From: Zygnema cylindricum
Lineage: Eukaryota; Streptophyta; Zygnematophyceae; Zygnematales; Zygnemataceae
Length of the DNA: 64,000 bases
Assembly (NCBI GenBank): GCA_037447655.1
Contig: JBBHKE010000290.1
Span: 20,139-84,138, forward strand
Direction: 5' to 3'
A program made the translations under genes and the position numbers. How positions within the stretch are numbered: position 1 is the first letter of the stretch; each line of letters starts with the position of its first letter. This document shows, one piece after another, positions 33,622 to 45,741 of this stretch. The notes below the pieces were generated by a model. It worked only from the letters and a program-made list of their open reading frames with translations, was not told where the DNA came from and did not search any database.

Positions 33622-35160
33622 ATCCCCCTCTCAAAGTTGTAATCATTACACCAACCCTAATTTGGGTCTTCCCCTCAAAAGTACATCATGACTCGCGGCT
33701 TTCGTCAGAATATCCGCGGCTTCCTCCAACGTCGAAACGTACAAAAAATCAACTTCTTTTGCGGTGACCAAATCGCGTACGAAGTGCCACTAAATCTTGA
33801 TATATTATGTCCTTTTGTGAAAGACAGGATTCTTCACCAACGCCATCGAACTCATACTGTCAGAAAATATTTTCATTCAACTAATAGAAATCCCCAATCC
33901 CCCAAGTAACTCCCTGATCCAAATCGACGCCTTAGACGTATGACACACAGCCATATAATCCGTTTCGGTTGAACTTAATGCGACAGTTGGCTAGAGTCGC
34001 GAACTCCAAGAAATTGCCGCGCCACCAAAAACAAAAGCATATCCAGACGTTGACTTTCCTGTGTCAAAATCTCCACCCCAATTTGCGTCACAATATCCCA
34101 CGCACTCTAAAGATGCCCGTCCAGATCGAAACAGTAAACCAATCTTGACCGTACCTACAAGCTAGCGAAATATCCTCTTCACGGCTTCCCAATGAATCTT
34201 TTTAGGAGCCTGACAAAATCTGCTCACGATAGAAACCGCGGCCGAAATATTCGGTCGCGTGGCCACACTTAAATACATTAAACTTTCAACGGCCTCACGA
34301 TAGGGCACGTGGAGAGTTTCCTCCTCAAATTTGCGATATTGAAGTTTGGAACCTAGTGGTGTCAAAACCGGCTTAGAATCCAACATAACAAATTTTGTTA
34401 GTACTTCTTTACAATATTGCGCTTGCGACAATTTAATATCTCTATTATCGTATCTCAAAACTTCCACTCCAAGAATATATCGTAGGTCCCCCAAATGTGT
34501 GACTTTAAAGTGAAGATGCAGGTACTCCTTCAATTCCGCGATTCACGTCAACTTGTCACATATCATCAAAAAATCATCCACGTAGACAGAAAATATAATT
34601 TGATCGTTCCCCTCACCTTTTACGTAAACTTCAGAGGCTAAAACTGTTCGTACAAATCCAAATTCGGTTAGGACATTGTGTAATCTCAAGTACCAAGTTC
34701 GGGACGCCTGTTGTAGTCCGTACAAGGACTTTCGCAGCCGCCATACCTTCCCCTCTTTCGACACTACTCCTTCCGGAACTTTCATATAAACTTCCTCTTC
34801 TAAGTCACCATTTAAAAACGTCGTCTCTACGTCCATTTGGTGAATGTGCTTTTTACCGACAGCGGCAATAACAATAATCATCCTTAAAGAATCAAATTTC
34901 ATCATCGGTGCATATGTCTTCGTATAATCTATCCCCTCCCTTTGTTGAAAGCCCTTGCAAACTAGCCGAGCCTTATGTTTTACTACTTCCCTCGATGCAT
35001 CAGTTTTGGTTTTAAGAACCCACTTCGCATCAATAGCCTTTTTACCCTCCGGTAGGCTTACCTCCTCAAATGTTTGGTTGTCGATAATAGATTGAAGTTC
35101 TCTCTCCAATGTCGGTTTCCAATGCTTCTCCCAATCACATGATTTTCGTGCTTCCACATA
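33622..35160 (-). pseudogene. Copia element 2 RT and RNase H
   Basis: RT at 34543-35157 includes DAKWVLKTKTD, QMDVETTFLNGDLEEEVY, SLYGLQQASRTW and SVYVDDFLM with the catalytic DD intact. After a stop, 34162-34533 has GDLRYILGVEVLR. RNase H sequence follows (33900-34150), with a stop between the SWSS and the STETDYMA blocks. It is not translatable as one protein. Confidence 0.9.
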
Positions 35161-36750
35161 CGATTGCGGATCGCCCGGCTTGTTTTCACATAATTATTGC
35201 TATAAAAGAAAATCATCCTATCTCTCCGCCGAAATAAAATAATACGAATTTTCCACATTTCCCTTACCATCAAAAGATAGACGAGCCGGTTTCTTACCCC
35301 TATTTTCCCGCATACTCCTCCTCGGCTCGAATTCTTTCTCCTCTCTCGCCCGTTCCTCCTCAATAATATTCGGTTCACTTGATTTAGAAGACGAATATTT
35401 CCTCGTGTTTGAAGACATTCGAGAATTTTCGCTTCGTGAATCCCCACCAATGTTACCAAAATTTACATTTTCCACAATTTTACCTTTCCCCCTCTTAACA
35501 TTGGAGGTGGATTCCGGATCAATTTCCGAATCCGAACCCTCAATGTCATTAAGATCACCGATTTCAAATTCTTCATGAAAGTCAAGATTCGAATGTCGCT
35601 TAGCCGATCGAGAGATTGTGGATAATAACTCTTCGTGAAAATCCACATTTCTTGATTCCTCAATGATATTTCGAATCGGGTCATAAACTCGATAAAGACT
35701 CCCTTCCAAACTATACCCCACAAAGTATCCACTCCAACTTCTCGATGCAAATTTACCTTTTCTCTTTTGTGCTTGAATATAAACCGCCGCACGGCATCCC
35801 CAAATCCGAATGTGGTGTAGTGTAGGCTTTTGGCCATACTACAACTCATACGGAGTTTTATCATCGGAAACCGATGGAATTCGCCGATTGCAAATATAAT
35901 TCGCCGTCAAAATTGCATCGCCCCATAAATTAATACTTCTCCCGGATCCGTGTACCATGGATCGTACCATTTCTTGAAGAGTATGGTTCTTCCTCTCGAC
36001 AATGCCTTTAGATTCGAGTGAGTAAGATGCGGTATATTGGTGAGAAATTCGCCACGCTTTACTATATGGATTAGAAGCAAGAAATTTCCCTCCATTATCC
36101 GATCTAATAGATTTGAATTTGATCTCACATTGCCTTTCTGCCATCATATGCCACTCTTGAAAGCGTAAAAATGCTTCAAATTTGTGTTTAAGTAATATTA
36201 CACATGTGAAGTAAGAGAAGTCGTCCACCACCACCATAATATATTTGTTTCCTCCAATCGTCTCCGGTTTTACGTCCCCACATAAATCAATATGCACAAG
36301 GTCAAGCGGATGCTTAGATCGATGCGTTAGATCCTTGGTCGGATGCGGCTTTCGGATTTGTCTCCCCTTACTACATCCCTCGCCCCCGTTAATTTTCTCC
36401 CCCGACGCCAAGTCCAAACCCTTTACGCTTCCATTTTTAATCATGCGTCGTAAACTCCCCTCGGATGTGTGACACATGGGTGGTGCCACAAAGTTAAATC
36501 GCCTTTCAAATCGGAGATTTGCAAAATAATTCCACCTGAATTTGGGGGGGAAATTTTCGGCCGACGCCATTTTAGCCGACTATGCATAAAGTCCGTAGCT
36601 TCTCCTACGCCTATTAATACACCATCAGATCGTACAATTTTTATTGTGGAGTCCCCATACGCGAGTGCGCTCACGCTTACTCGCTGAATCTGCGGTACAC
36701 TGAGAAGGTTCACTGAACCTTCAGGTGAGTACAAGACATTTGTTAGTTGG
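35161..36750 (-). pseudogene. Copia element 2 integrase and linker
   Basis: The frame 35839-36570 carries the integrase core: HIDLCGDV, IRSDNGGKF and a Glu in GIVERKNHTL give the D,D-35-E set. Upstream 36441-36734 is the pre-integrase segment (NLLSVPQIQR). Downstream 35218-35864 is the acidic, Ser-rich linker to RT. Frames are interrupted. Confidence 0.88.
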
Positions 36751-38557
36751 GTTTACGTCACTTTTCCACACCACTTGCGTCCAAAATTGGTAAGTCCAAA
36801 CGTATAGTACCAACTGTACTTATTGAAATCACTTGTCCACTTGCGATAGTGATTCGTTTTGGTACCGTGAGTTCGCGAAAATCATTAAAGAGTGAAGCGT
36901 CAGTACAAACGTGGTGTGACGCGCTAGAAGCAATAATCCACTCTTTTACTTGTTGCGTATACCTGCCAAAACATCAAGCGATTAGTTAAGGGCGGCAAAT
37001 ATTTGCGCGCCTTCTCCTCCTCCTTCAAATTGATCGTCGCCCATATAATGTCCTCCTCCTCTTCCTCTGTGGCCACCAAGGCCGCCAAGGCGACCGCCGC
37101 CGCGCCCACCGTATTGGCCGCCGTCGTCTCCTCTACCGTCGCAATCTCCTTTTCCACCGCCGCCACCATTTTCGGCCTTCGAGTAGTATTGGGGGCTTAT
37201 ATGACCCCATTTCCCGCAAAAGTGACATTGTCGCTCCAAATCCGGACAAGATGCCGCCATATGACCAAGTTTGCCGCATTGAAAACATGCAATATTGGTC
37301 AGATCTGAATATAAGGCTAGGAAATAGATCTCTCGGCCCTTTTGTGTCCTTTTCCCCCTCTTCCTCTCGGATTTCCCCGTCTTCTTCCTCCTCTTCCCCG
37401 AAAATAATTTAGATTGGGCGTTTCCGGTGTTGCCGCATTGAGGGAACCGGTCGGTTGGGTTCCCCTCGATAAGCTCGGAGGATTCGCCTCGGTCGATTTA
37501 AAGAATGTAATGATCGAATCTAAGGTGTTCGAATCCCTCGATAAGATAATGTCCCTTAAGTGTATCATTTTCTCCTGTAAGGCATGGATGAAGACCGATG
37601 TCTTATCGTTCTTATAAATAAATTTCCCCATATTTGCGAGTTCCTCGATAATAATATTAAATCTCTTTGAGGCCTCATCGATCGATTAATTTGGTATCAC
37701 TTTGAAGGATGTATAATCGGTATAAATATCTTGCCCCTTGTTTTGAAGACTCTTCTCAAAATGATTTTCAAGGGCCACCCAACAATCATGGGCGAACCTT
37801 CGGGTAAGAAATAAATTGTGAATCGAAGTGCTAGATGATTGAAATAAACTGCCGATGGTGAAAAAAATTTTCTTCGTCCACACCCGATAAGCTCTCCGAT
37901 CCGAGGTAGGCATCTTGTCCACCCCTTTTACCACCTTCCAAAAGCGTTTTAATTTAAATTGGCCTTTGATATATTTCTTCCACGAGTGATAATTCGTCCC
38001 ATTGAAGATGACAATTTTTCCGGACATAGATTCGACTTGCTCGTCCCCTTCACTCCAATCATCAAGATTGGAATCCTCATCGATAAGAAGTTCCCCCTTT
38101 CAAATCGATTCCCTCATCTCCTCCTCATCTCCTTCCGTATCAACGACGCTTTGTGTCGGAATGGGATCTCCGAAAAATGGAGGTCTCGTGATACGGTTGG
38201 AGTCCGAGACCCGTTGATCAACATATCGGAAAATGCCATCCATCAGTTTTTGAAGACGATCTTCCATCGCGTCATCTCCCTCCTTTTTCCCCTCATTCTC
38301 TTTCTTTTGTCCAAACGGATCAATCGGAACGCATTCCTCGAAAGTTTTGTCGGTAAAAGCAAATGGAGTTTCTACTTCCAGATCCGAGGATGATTCGGAT
38401 TCGGTTCGATCCGGAGGATCCGGATCCGGAGGTCGAGGTATCATCGTAGAAGAAAAAAGCATCATAGGAGAAGGGGTATTTGTTTTCTTTGTTCCAATGG
38501 CGACCAAACTAGCCACCCTTCAACACCTCAAAAGAGCACACAAGCTCTGTACCTAAT
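36751..38557 (-). pseudogene. Copia element 2 Gag
   Basis: Frames 38100-38516, 37686-38027 and 37317-37631 make an acidic Pro/Ser-rich N terminus, the core with KIVIFNGTNYHSWKKYIKG, and a Gly/Arg-rich tail. Zinc knuckles near 37190-37290 are CFQCGKLGHMAASC and CHFCGKWGHISPQY; the last Cys of the second is Tyr. Stops separate the blocks. Confidence 0.88.
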
Positions 38558-38906
38558 TGAAAGGATCTCACACCAATATCAGAGTGCAAGACTACAGCGG
38601 AAGCATTCAAATAATTCACACGAGAGAGTGTTGCCCACAAAAGCCAATATATTTCATAGACAATTTTCTCCCATAAAAGATTAACTTCCGTTTCCCCCTA
38701 AGCTGCAGTATATAGTACTGCAAGTGAAACATCACACTATCAAACTATAAAAAGCAAACTAAACATAAAGTGCGTACGAAGCGCCTACAAATCAAATCGC
38801 TTCTATACGCGAAACGACACAGTACTAAAGTATTAAACACACGTACGACCAAACCAAAACATAACGACAAAACGCACATACCTACCGTACACGCCAAACA
38901 ACATAA
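38558..38906 (-). repeat. Copia element 2, 5' LTR, inner part
   Basis: Matches 33020-33367 and onward with one 88-bp unit. It continues at 41139 after an insertion; 349 plus 165 bases equals 514, which is exactly the other LTR minus 88. Confidence 0.93.
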
Positions 38907-38911
38907 TGTTG

Positions 38912-40850
38912 TTTTACGACCACTGGATCGAGGCGGCAAACGATGAAATGAAGTCGATCATGGAGGCTCCGACATGGGAGCTTGTGAACCTTCCTCCGGA
39001 TGAAAAAGCGATCGGCAACAAATGGGTATTCAATGTGAAGTTAAATCAAGATAATACCATTAAACGATACAAGGCTAAACTTGTGGCAAAGGGTTATAAT
39101 AAAAAAGAACGAATTGACTTTGAAGAAACATTTTCTCTTGTTCTAAGATTTGCGACAGTTAGGATTTTGCTATCTCTAGCTGCTATAAAAGAACGATACA
39201 AGACTAAACTTGTGGCAAATGGTTATAATCAAAAAGAAGGAATTCACTTTGAAGAAACATTTTCTCCTGTTGTTAGATTTCCGACAGTTAGGATTTTGCT
39301 ATCTCTAGCTGCTATAGAAGATATGGAAATTGAAACTCTGAGTCCTCAGAGTGGACAGCTTCCAAAAAACCTCTATGATAACCCTGGCCCCTTTGTGTTT
39401 CAGCAAGAACAACTGCCACCCTGGCAGACAAAAACTCTGACCAACTTCACCTCTGTGAAGGGAAGACTCCCCTGAGTCGATAACAAAAAGAATCACTGAA
39501 TCTTCTCCCCTGAGCAGTAAGTTATAGAGGGTCAAAGTTGACCTTTTGTATACAAGCTCTCTGGGAGAGAGGGTCCTATCTCCTAATTTTTCTAAGTCCT
39601 ATCTCTCTCACAGACTCTATCTATTGATGTACGGAGCCAATCATATTCCACTTCCGTCCACAAAAGTACAGCTGCCGGTGTACTTTTTGTACGGACATTC
39701 TACGACATGGCCTAAATGTCAACACGTGGTATATCCGGATTTGCTCTCTTAATACTCGGAGATGCCGCGATCCAATGTTATTCCGCCACGTTTCATCCGA
39801 TGTGGCGATGACCACAAACCGCCGAAATCCTCTTCCGCGATCTCGGCGTTGATTCCGGCCGTCCGATTAAATTCACATTTAATCGTAGTCGTAATAAATA
39901 CTTGCGCGGTATTCGTTTCGCTAAAGAAACAAATGCGCGTTATTCGTTTCTTTATCCGTACCACAATCCGTACTTTTACATTACTGAATCTATGTATCCC
40001 GTAAATAGTTTCAGTTAAATGAATTATCCTACTTGGTAATGTATAAGTAAATATCAAACCCAATAGTATGTAACACTAGGTCTAAACACAATGGATAAGG
40101 CTACTGGCTACCGGCTGCTTACCGTCCGGCAGGATCAAATCCTGGGGGCAACACATATCCTTTTAGTAAATAAACCTTTAACGGTAAATAAACTAATATA
40201 CATATTTCCCGTAAACCTCTGGATAGCCTAGGTAGCCATGGCTCTAGCTTCCTCTCCAATTTCTCAGTGACTGCGACAAGTTTGAGAAGTTGGAGAGAGA
40301 AGTTAGAGGTAGACTGCCTCGGCTTTTTCCTATATTTCTATTTAGACCTAGAAAATACTTTAAACGGACCATTAATTTCTACTGAAATACATCAGATGAA
40401 TGTAAAGACGACCTTTTTGCACGGAGAACTAGAGGAGACCATTTACATGCAGCAGCATGAAATGTATGCAGAACTAGGAAACGAGCACTTAGTATGTAAA
40501 CTGCTAAAATCATTATACGGCCTAAAACAGGCCCCGAGGCAATGGAATCTAAAAATTGATGAATTCTTAACTAGTCTACGTTTTAAAAGGATAAGCTCTG
40601 ATCACTCTGTCTATGTTCTAAAAGGTGAGGATGGAATAGTATATATAACGGTATACGTAGATGATCTAGTATTAGTTAGCAAATCAATGGGTGAAATTAA
40701 CAAAATTAAAAATGCTTTAAAATCACGGTTCTAGATGAAAGACCTCGGTGAGGCAAAATATAATTTGGGTATTCAGGTAGAGAGGGACGCGAAAAACAGA
40801 TTAATAAAGTTGACTAAAAAGAGGCTATTGGAAACATGTTAGATGAATAT
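38912..40850 (+). pseudogene. Captured copia RT fragment (two pieces)
   Basis: Pieces 38912-39330 and 40389-40850 flank a solo LTR. They read WIEAANDEMKSIMEAPTWELV, then a 43-codon in-frame tandem duplication (period 129 bases, about 39065-39322), then HQMNVKTTFLHGELEE, LYGLKQAPRQW and YVDDLVL. A TAG follows SRF. The sequence belongs to the same copia clade as the element at 47999-55495. Confidence 0.9.
39331..40383 (-). mobile_element. Solo LTR of the 1-kb copia family in the RT fragment
   Basis: Starts TGAAACTCTGAG and ends ATTTCTACT. The terminal base differs from the CA of its relatives. GAAAT is duplicated (39326-39330, 40384-40388). Removing it rejoins DMEI and HQMN in frame. It lacks any internal sequence, so it is the product of LTR-LTR recombination. 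Confidence 0.92.
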
Positions 40851-40853
40851 GGT

Positions 40854-40865
40854 ATCGGAGCCAGC
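40854..40865 (+). promoter_or_regulatory. Primer binding site of the TRIM-like element
   Basis: TGGTATCGGAGC, identical to the site in copia element 1, here only about 40 bases from a G7 polypurine run. Confidence 0.75.
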
Positions 40866-41009
40866 GGGATTGCGGATGGTGTGACCGGCTTTCCCGCGAG
40901 GGGGGGTGTTGGATTGGCACGTGAATGCCGGTTCAATACGGGGTAGAATGTGATACGTCACACTCGAAGCCGCCTAAAATAAATAGGTAGGACCCGCCAG
41001 GCTCTACAT

Positions 41010-41082
41010 TGACTGGTGGCACAGTGGTTAGTGCGCTGACAGCTCAAGTCAGAGGTCCTAGGTTCGAGCCCTGGCTGGCTCA
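41010..41082 (+). ncRNA. tRNA-like sequence inside the TRIM-like LTR
   Basis: A box TGGCACAGTGG (41017-41027) and B box GGTTCGAGCCC (41061-41071) match RNA polymerase III internal promoter consensus. It folds with a 4-bp D stem (41019-41022/41031-41034), a perfect 5-bp anticodon stem with a 7-base loop (41036-41040/41048-41052) and a 5-bp T stem with a 7-base loop (41058-41062/41070-41074). The acceptor stem pairs poorly and loop position 33 is not T, so it is a tRNA relic rather than a working tRNA gene. A SINE head is the alternative. Confidence 0.7.
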
Positions 41083-41138
41083 CTTTCCCCTAGTATGGGA
41101 CATACCGAATCCCGGATTTCTAGGAAATCAACACATAA

Positions 41139-41303
41139 TACCTGGTCGATGCAAAAACTATATCTTCACGAGACCCAGGTACAACAAAACGTACAACTAG
41201 ACTTAATGAATCCAAACCATCCTAGACGACTATCTTCATGTAACGCCAAACTAGGTGGTCGGGCGACAGACCGTGATGGCCGATTACAACCTTGATTCTA
41301 ACA
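41139..41303 (-). repeat. Copia element 2, 5' LTR, outer part
   Basis: Matches 33457-33621 and ends CTAACA before the AAAAG target duplication. Confidence 0.93.
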
Positions 41304-42887
41304 AAAAGTATATCAAAACTCAATTGATGTTACGCCATCTATGGAAGGTGGTAATTGGGGAGGAAATGCTTCCGGACATTGATCGAAAAGCTCGGAGAAC
41401 GTGGAAGAGGAAGAATCTTGCGGCCATTGCCGGATTAATGCAATCATGTGCTCCATCAATCCACGACCACTTCCTCACCCACGGATCTGCCCATGAATGT
41501 TAAGGTCACTTGAGAATCAATGCGAGAAAGGTGCCCAAAATAAGGGGCAACAAATATTTGGAGAGTTTATGCAATTTAAAATCAAAAATAATGAATCTAT
41601 AGATGAAGCCATAAAACGCTACAATATTATCATAGAACACCTTCTAAATAATGGTAGAGACATCATGGATGAGGGTAAAATTACCGGTATATTAAAAGAA
41701 CTTCCGGATAAAATGCTTCACTTAAGACAAGATTTACAAATTCGTGATAATTGCACCTATGGCTTTGCAGTCAATTATCTCAAAACTGCAGAGGAAGAGG
41801 CTAAAGAGTCTGGAGGACCAAAAGATTTAGGAACCTTAAATGTAACCTCACTCGATGCTACGAAACTTAATTTTCTCCGTGGCAAAGGGGGCGGTAGAGG
41901 TGGTGGTCCTAAGGGAAATGGAGGTCCTAGAAATCAAGGAAATAGAAATCAGAAACCGTAGATTGATAATATGACATGCTTTAGGTGTAAACAAAACGGC
42001 CATGGATCTTCCACATGTCCGGAAAAAGACAAGGAGTGTTACTATTGTGGAAAGTTAGGCCACTCTCCACCCATTGCCTCCCTCGACTCAATGGTGGCGG
42101 TGGTGGTCGCGGCAACTGTCAAAATGGACGCGGTGGCGGTCAAAATGGTGGAAGAGGTAACGGCCAAGGAGAACGTGGTGGCGGCCATGGAAATTTCTTC
42201 GCGAATTTCGAAGGAGGAGAAGGAAGCGCTCAAATGTTCTCTATTTTGAACCTTCCTCTCACGTTTGATGACGTCGACACCAAAGAAGTGGAGTGGGTCA
42301 TTGATTCCGGTGCTTCGCACCACGTGTGTACAGACGCTATGCTATTTTCGGATATGCGTCACCTCACTACACCGAAATGCATATCTGTGGCAAGTGGCCA
42401 CGTGATTCACGTTGGTACAGTGGGAACTGTAGCTTTACATTTTCTTACGTACAAACCTAACGACGTTGAAAAACTTAACGAAACGAAACTAACGGACGAC
42501 CAATTTATCACGGACGGTTCTACGAATTTACTTTGTGTACCGCAAATTCAACGTACCGGCTGCAGCATCATTTCGCACGGCAATGGTACCATACAAATTA
42601 TGAAGGAAAATGGAGTCGTCGTTGGCGAAGGCGTCTTAACCGATACCCTTCACAGCACATTATTTTGGCGGCGACCACCAACGGATTCACTCATTAGAGG
42701 CGATCTCGGGCCACTGGTCAAAGAACCTTTATCGTCTTCACTATAAATACGACACCTTTATCCTCATCACTGTAAGTACCGACAGGACATTAGTACGACT
42801 TATTTTTTCCTTCTTTTCAAATAAATATAATTTTTTTTGCTCCTTGTCGTATTAAAGCGTCTGATTTTGTCTCTTTATTTGAGTGTT

Positions 42888-43246
42888 CATAGTTCAAAAG
42901 TAGGTGAAAGTAGGCCCATACAATATGTCTATTGTAAGCAAAACATAGAATATGACCTTAAAACATGTATTGGTCGCAAAATGAAAAAAAATAGTAATAA
43001 GTTTGAGTCGCACATCGATCAATAGATAATTAAATGTCATGTCTAAATTTTGAAAAACACTTGGACAAAAAAATACTTTCTTGTGAGTTTCGAGGTATTT
43101 TTTATGTAAATTATCATATTTGGACAATCGGACATTCGTTGATCAAAGTAGCGATTTAAGAAGATCACATGAAAAGCCCATAACACAACTTATGACAAAG
43201 GCGCTGTCAAAAGGCCTACAATAGAATCGCCTACTTTTGAACTATG
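42888..43246. mobile_element. hAT-type MITE, copy B, 359 bp
   Basis: Ends CATAGTTCAAAAGTAGG and its inverted complement. The flanking 8 bases match only partly, so the insertion is older or the flanks have changed. Confidence 0.85.
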
Positions 43247-44019
43247 GTATTGTTTACTACAGTACTGCCAAAAGGAAGAGAACAACTTATATTTTTTTAC
43301 AGAGTGACCATGTGAACGAGGTGGGAAGTGTGGTATTAAAAAATCGGTGGTAAGACAAACAGCTATGAGCTTTTATTTCTGTGGGTGAGAAGTGATGCCA
43401 GTTGGTCCGCAAATAATGATCGTAACTTATCTTCTTTTATCTTCCTCATAAGATACCCTTAGGGTTTTGGGTAGGCAAGCTTGTACGAATGAAAAATAGA
43501 GCTCCTTTATTTCATACCTTTGTCATGTTTCATTCCAGGAAGAGGGAAAGACGAAAAGTAGTTTGAGAGGGAAGGGGGGTGGCGACGATACCGTAGGGTT
43601 TTGCAAAGGATCCATCAAAAAAATAGAGGTCGGAGCTCCTTGCAAGAAAATGGGTGTGACGGGCAGAAAGAAGAATTGCGTGTACTCTCCCTCTTGCAAA
43701 AATGTTCGAATCATGTGAAACCCTAAAAAGTTGGTCAAGAGTTATTCTGACCTAAAATATGCTCAGGAGGAGTGGAGGTGATTTGAAGTCTGCTTTGGAG
43801 GAGTGGAGGTGATTTGAAAATGACCTGGTATGACGTGGCAGTGGCTTGGAAAAGGAAAGATGCCAATATGTGGTACAGATTAAGTTTCAGGATGACGTTA
43901 ATTGTGTTCTGGTTTCTACATTTTCTTCGTTTGGCAAAAAAAATTTTGATTGCAACATTCCATTTTGAGGAAAATGAAAAAGAAAAACCCTAACTTTAAC
44001 ACATATGCATACTGCCTTA

Positions 44020-45063
44020 GGGCACTTTCCCATGTGCTAAAGTTACAGTTATTTCGTGTCGTTTTCCTTCATAACTTGGAAAAAAATGAAAAAATGTGCA
44101 GCCGTACCAAAAAATTGAAATTACCACTGTACAAGTTGCGTTACCTTCAAACTTTAAATGTACTGAAATTTGTCGTGTAGCGAGATGCAATTTGTCGTCT
44201 AGCGCGTTTTGACCCTCTTTCGCGCCCTTTCAGCTCATCTTCAAACTTTATATAAAATCACCCCGCGATGTGATTTTAGATATAGTTCCATGAGGTGAGC
44301 GAATAAGCATATGTTGTCGCACGTGTCGGATTTTTTTGACAATTTTGTCGCACGTGTCGGAAGTTTTTGACAATTTTTGAGCCGGGAGTACCAAAAAAAA
44401 AACCCACTGCACGTTTCCAGCCTGTGCGTGAATTTTTTCCGTGCTCTTTTTTCCGTACAGTGGCCGTGGAGGGGTCTTGACCAACAAACGCCATTTCGCA
44501 AAAGGGAAGTCTGTGAAAACGCCTCTCTCTCTCTCCCCTCTCCCACTACCGCGTCTTTTTCACAATTCTTGCAACGAAAAACGTCTATAATGGTATCAAA
44601 TGAAAGATCTCTGAAAAAGATTTATTCTGACTATTTTTGGGCGTATTTTTATTGCAAGTAGAGTGAGAAAAAACAAAAAAAATACAATAGGGAAACCATG
44701 GCGAAAAGTTTTAGAATTTGTGACATCGACGTTGTCATAGTTGAGCGTGACCTGCGTGACGTCACAATGTCACAAACCCTAAACATTTGCAATGCCTCCA
44801 CGTCGAAAATGTGGCGTATAGACATTGCGAATTGACAGAAACTGTTCAGCGTGCGGGTGGACGACAGAAATTGAAGTCGAGTGGAAGTTTCGCAACATTT
44901 TGTGTACCGTTGATCTGTCACATGTTTCGTACATGTCTACGCTTATCACTTTTCAAGTAACAAGTTATTTGCGCTTACATCGGAATGCTTTGAAGTTGTA
45001 GGGAGAATCTTCACTAGAAACAAAGTTTTAAGATTAAAGTTTCGGTTACATGAGAAAGTGCCC
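44020..45063. mobile_element. Harbinger-type MITE, 1044 bp
   Basis: Ends GGGCACTTTC and GAAAGTGCCC with extended imperfect inverted repeats (CATGTGCTAAAG/CGGTTACATG), flanked by TTA on both sides. The empty site is visible in SERINC intron 5 (GTCTTACCTC). No transposase frame. Confidence 0.85.
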
Positions 45064-45237
45064 TTACCTCTGATTTTATTGCTACAATAATTTCCACTTC
45101 CGCTGGCATATAATAGTTGTCTTTTTTTTAACCATCTATGAATGACTAAATTGTGTACGCAATTCTATGGGTTATGAAAAGTTGAACATGGTATTTTTAG
45201 TGTGTATTAGTATTAATACCACTATGTGAAGCTAAAC

Positions 45238-45741
45238 CATAGTTCAAAAGTAGTTGAAAGTAGGCCCATACAATATGTGTATTGTATGTAAAACATACAA
45301 CATGACCTTAAGACCCATATTGTATTGGTCGCAAAATGAAAAAAAATAGTAACAGGGTGGAGTTGCACATCGATCGATAGAGAATTAAACGTCATGACTA
45401 AATTTTGAAAAACATTCGGACAAAAAAAAATTATGTGAGTTTTTAGGTATTTTTTATTTATACCGTCAGATTTAGACTATCGGACAGTCGCTGATCAAAG
45501 TAGCAATCTAAGAAGATCACATGAAAAGCCCATAACACAACTCATCCTACTCCGTGTCAATTCACTGAAAATTTCGTCCAGTGGCGTGCGCTGTACTATG
45601 ATCATACGTCAGATTCGTACGTTCGTACAACAGTGTGCACAAACACACAGACATACAGTATGCCTACTCTATGCGATTTTTGTGCCAAGTTTTGTGCGCC
45701 TACCAAAGGCGTACCATTAAAACTCTTACTTTTGAACTATG
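45238..45741. mobile_element. hAT-type MITE, copy C, 504 bp
   Basis: CATAGTTCAAAAGTAG ends and a perfect 8-bp duplication AGCTAAAC (45230-45237, 45742-45749). The uninterrupted sequence GAAGCTAAA is present in SERINC intron 5 near 12710, an empty-site control. Confidence 0.93.

Larger units (their letters stand above)
38907..41133 (+). mobile_element. TRIM-like LTR element carrying a captured copia RT fragment
   Basis: Bounded by the 5-bp duplication CATAA (38902-38906, 41134-41138). It begins TGTTG and ends CAACA. Its right end is a 227-bp LTR (40907-41133) preceded by a G-rich polypurine tract (40898-40906) and, 45 bases earlier, by a primer site TGGTATCGGAGC (40854-40865). No gag or pol lies between primer site and polypurine tract, the layout of terminal-repeat retrotransposons in miniature (TRIMs). 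Where the left LTR should be, only TGTTG is followed by a copia RT fragment. The target duplication shows that the chimera moved as one unit, or that the replacement kept the outer five bases. Confidence 0.65.
33020..41303 (-). mobile_element. Copia element 2 (minus), inserted in gag of element 1
   Basis: Flanked by the 5-bp duplication AAAAG (33015-33019, 41304-41308). The left LTR is 33020-33621. The right LTR is in two pieces, 38558-38906 and 41139-41303, because another element sits in it. Coding order on the minus strand: gag, zinc knuckles, integrase, RT, RNase H. Each coding block has stops or shifts. Confidence 0.93.
32006..42745 (+). pseudogene. Copia element 1 gag-protease, split by three insertions
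   Basis: Pieces: 32006-32165 (gag start), 32706-33014 and 41309-42745. A TA-flanked MITE separates the first two and a whole copia element the last two; the join at FWKK/YIK is exact. Near 41980-42100 are zinc knuckles (CFRCKQNGHGSSTC, then CYYCGKLGH in a frame one base off). A Gly/Asn-rich segment follows, then protease WVIDSGASHHVC near 42300. The frame continues to the pre-integrase region (NLLCVPQIQR) and stops at 42745. Integrase, RT, RNase H and a 3' LTR are absent, so the element is 3' truncated. Confidence 0.85.

Noticed and set aside
41010-41082. A functional tRNA gene
   Set aside because: The acceptor stem does not pair and the anticodon loop lacks the usual T at position 33; kept only as tRNA-like.
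42746-42887. A 3' LTR for copia element 1
   Set aside because: No match to the 529-bp LTR at 31415; the element is simply truncated.
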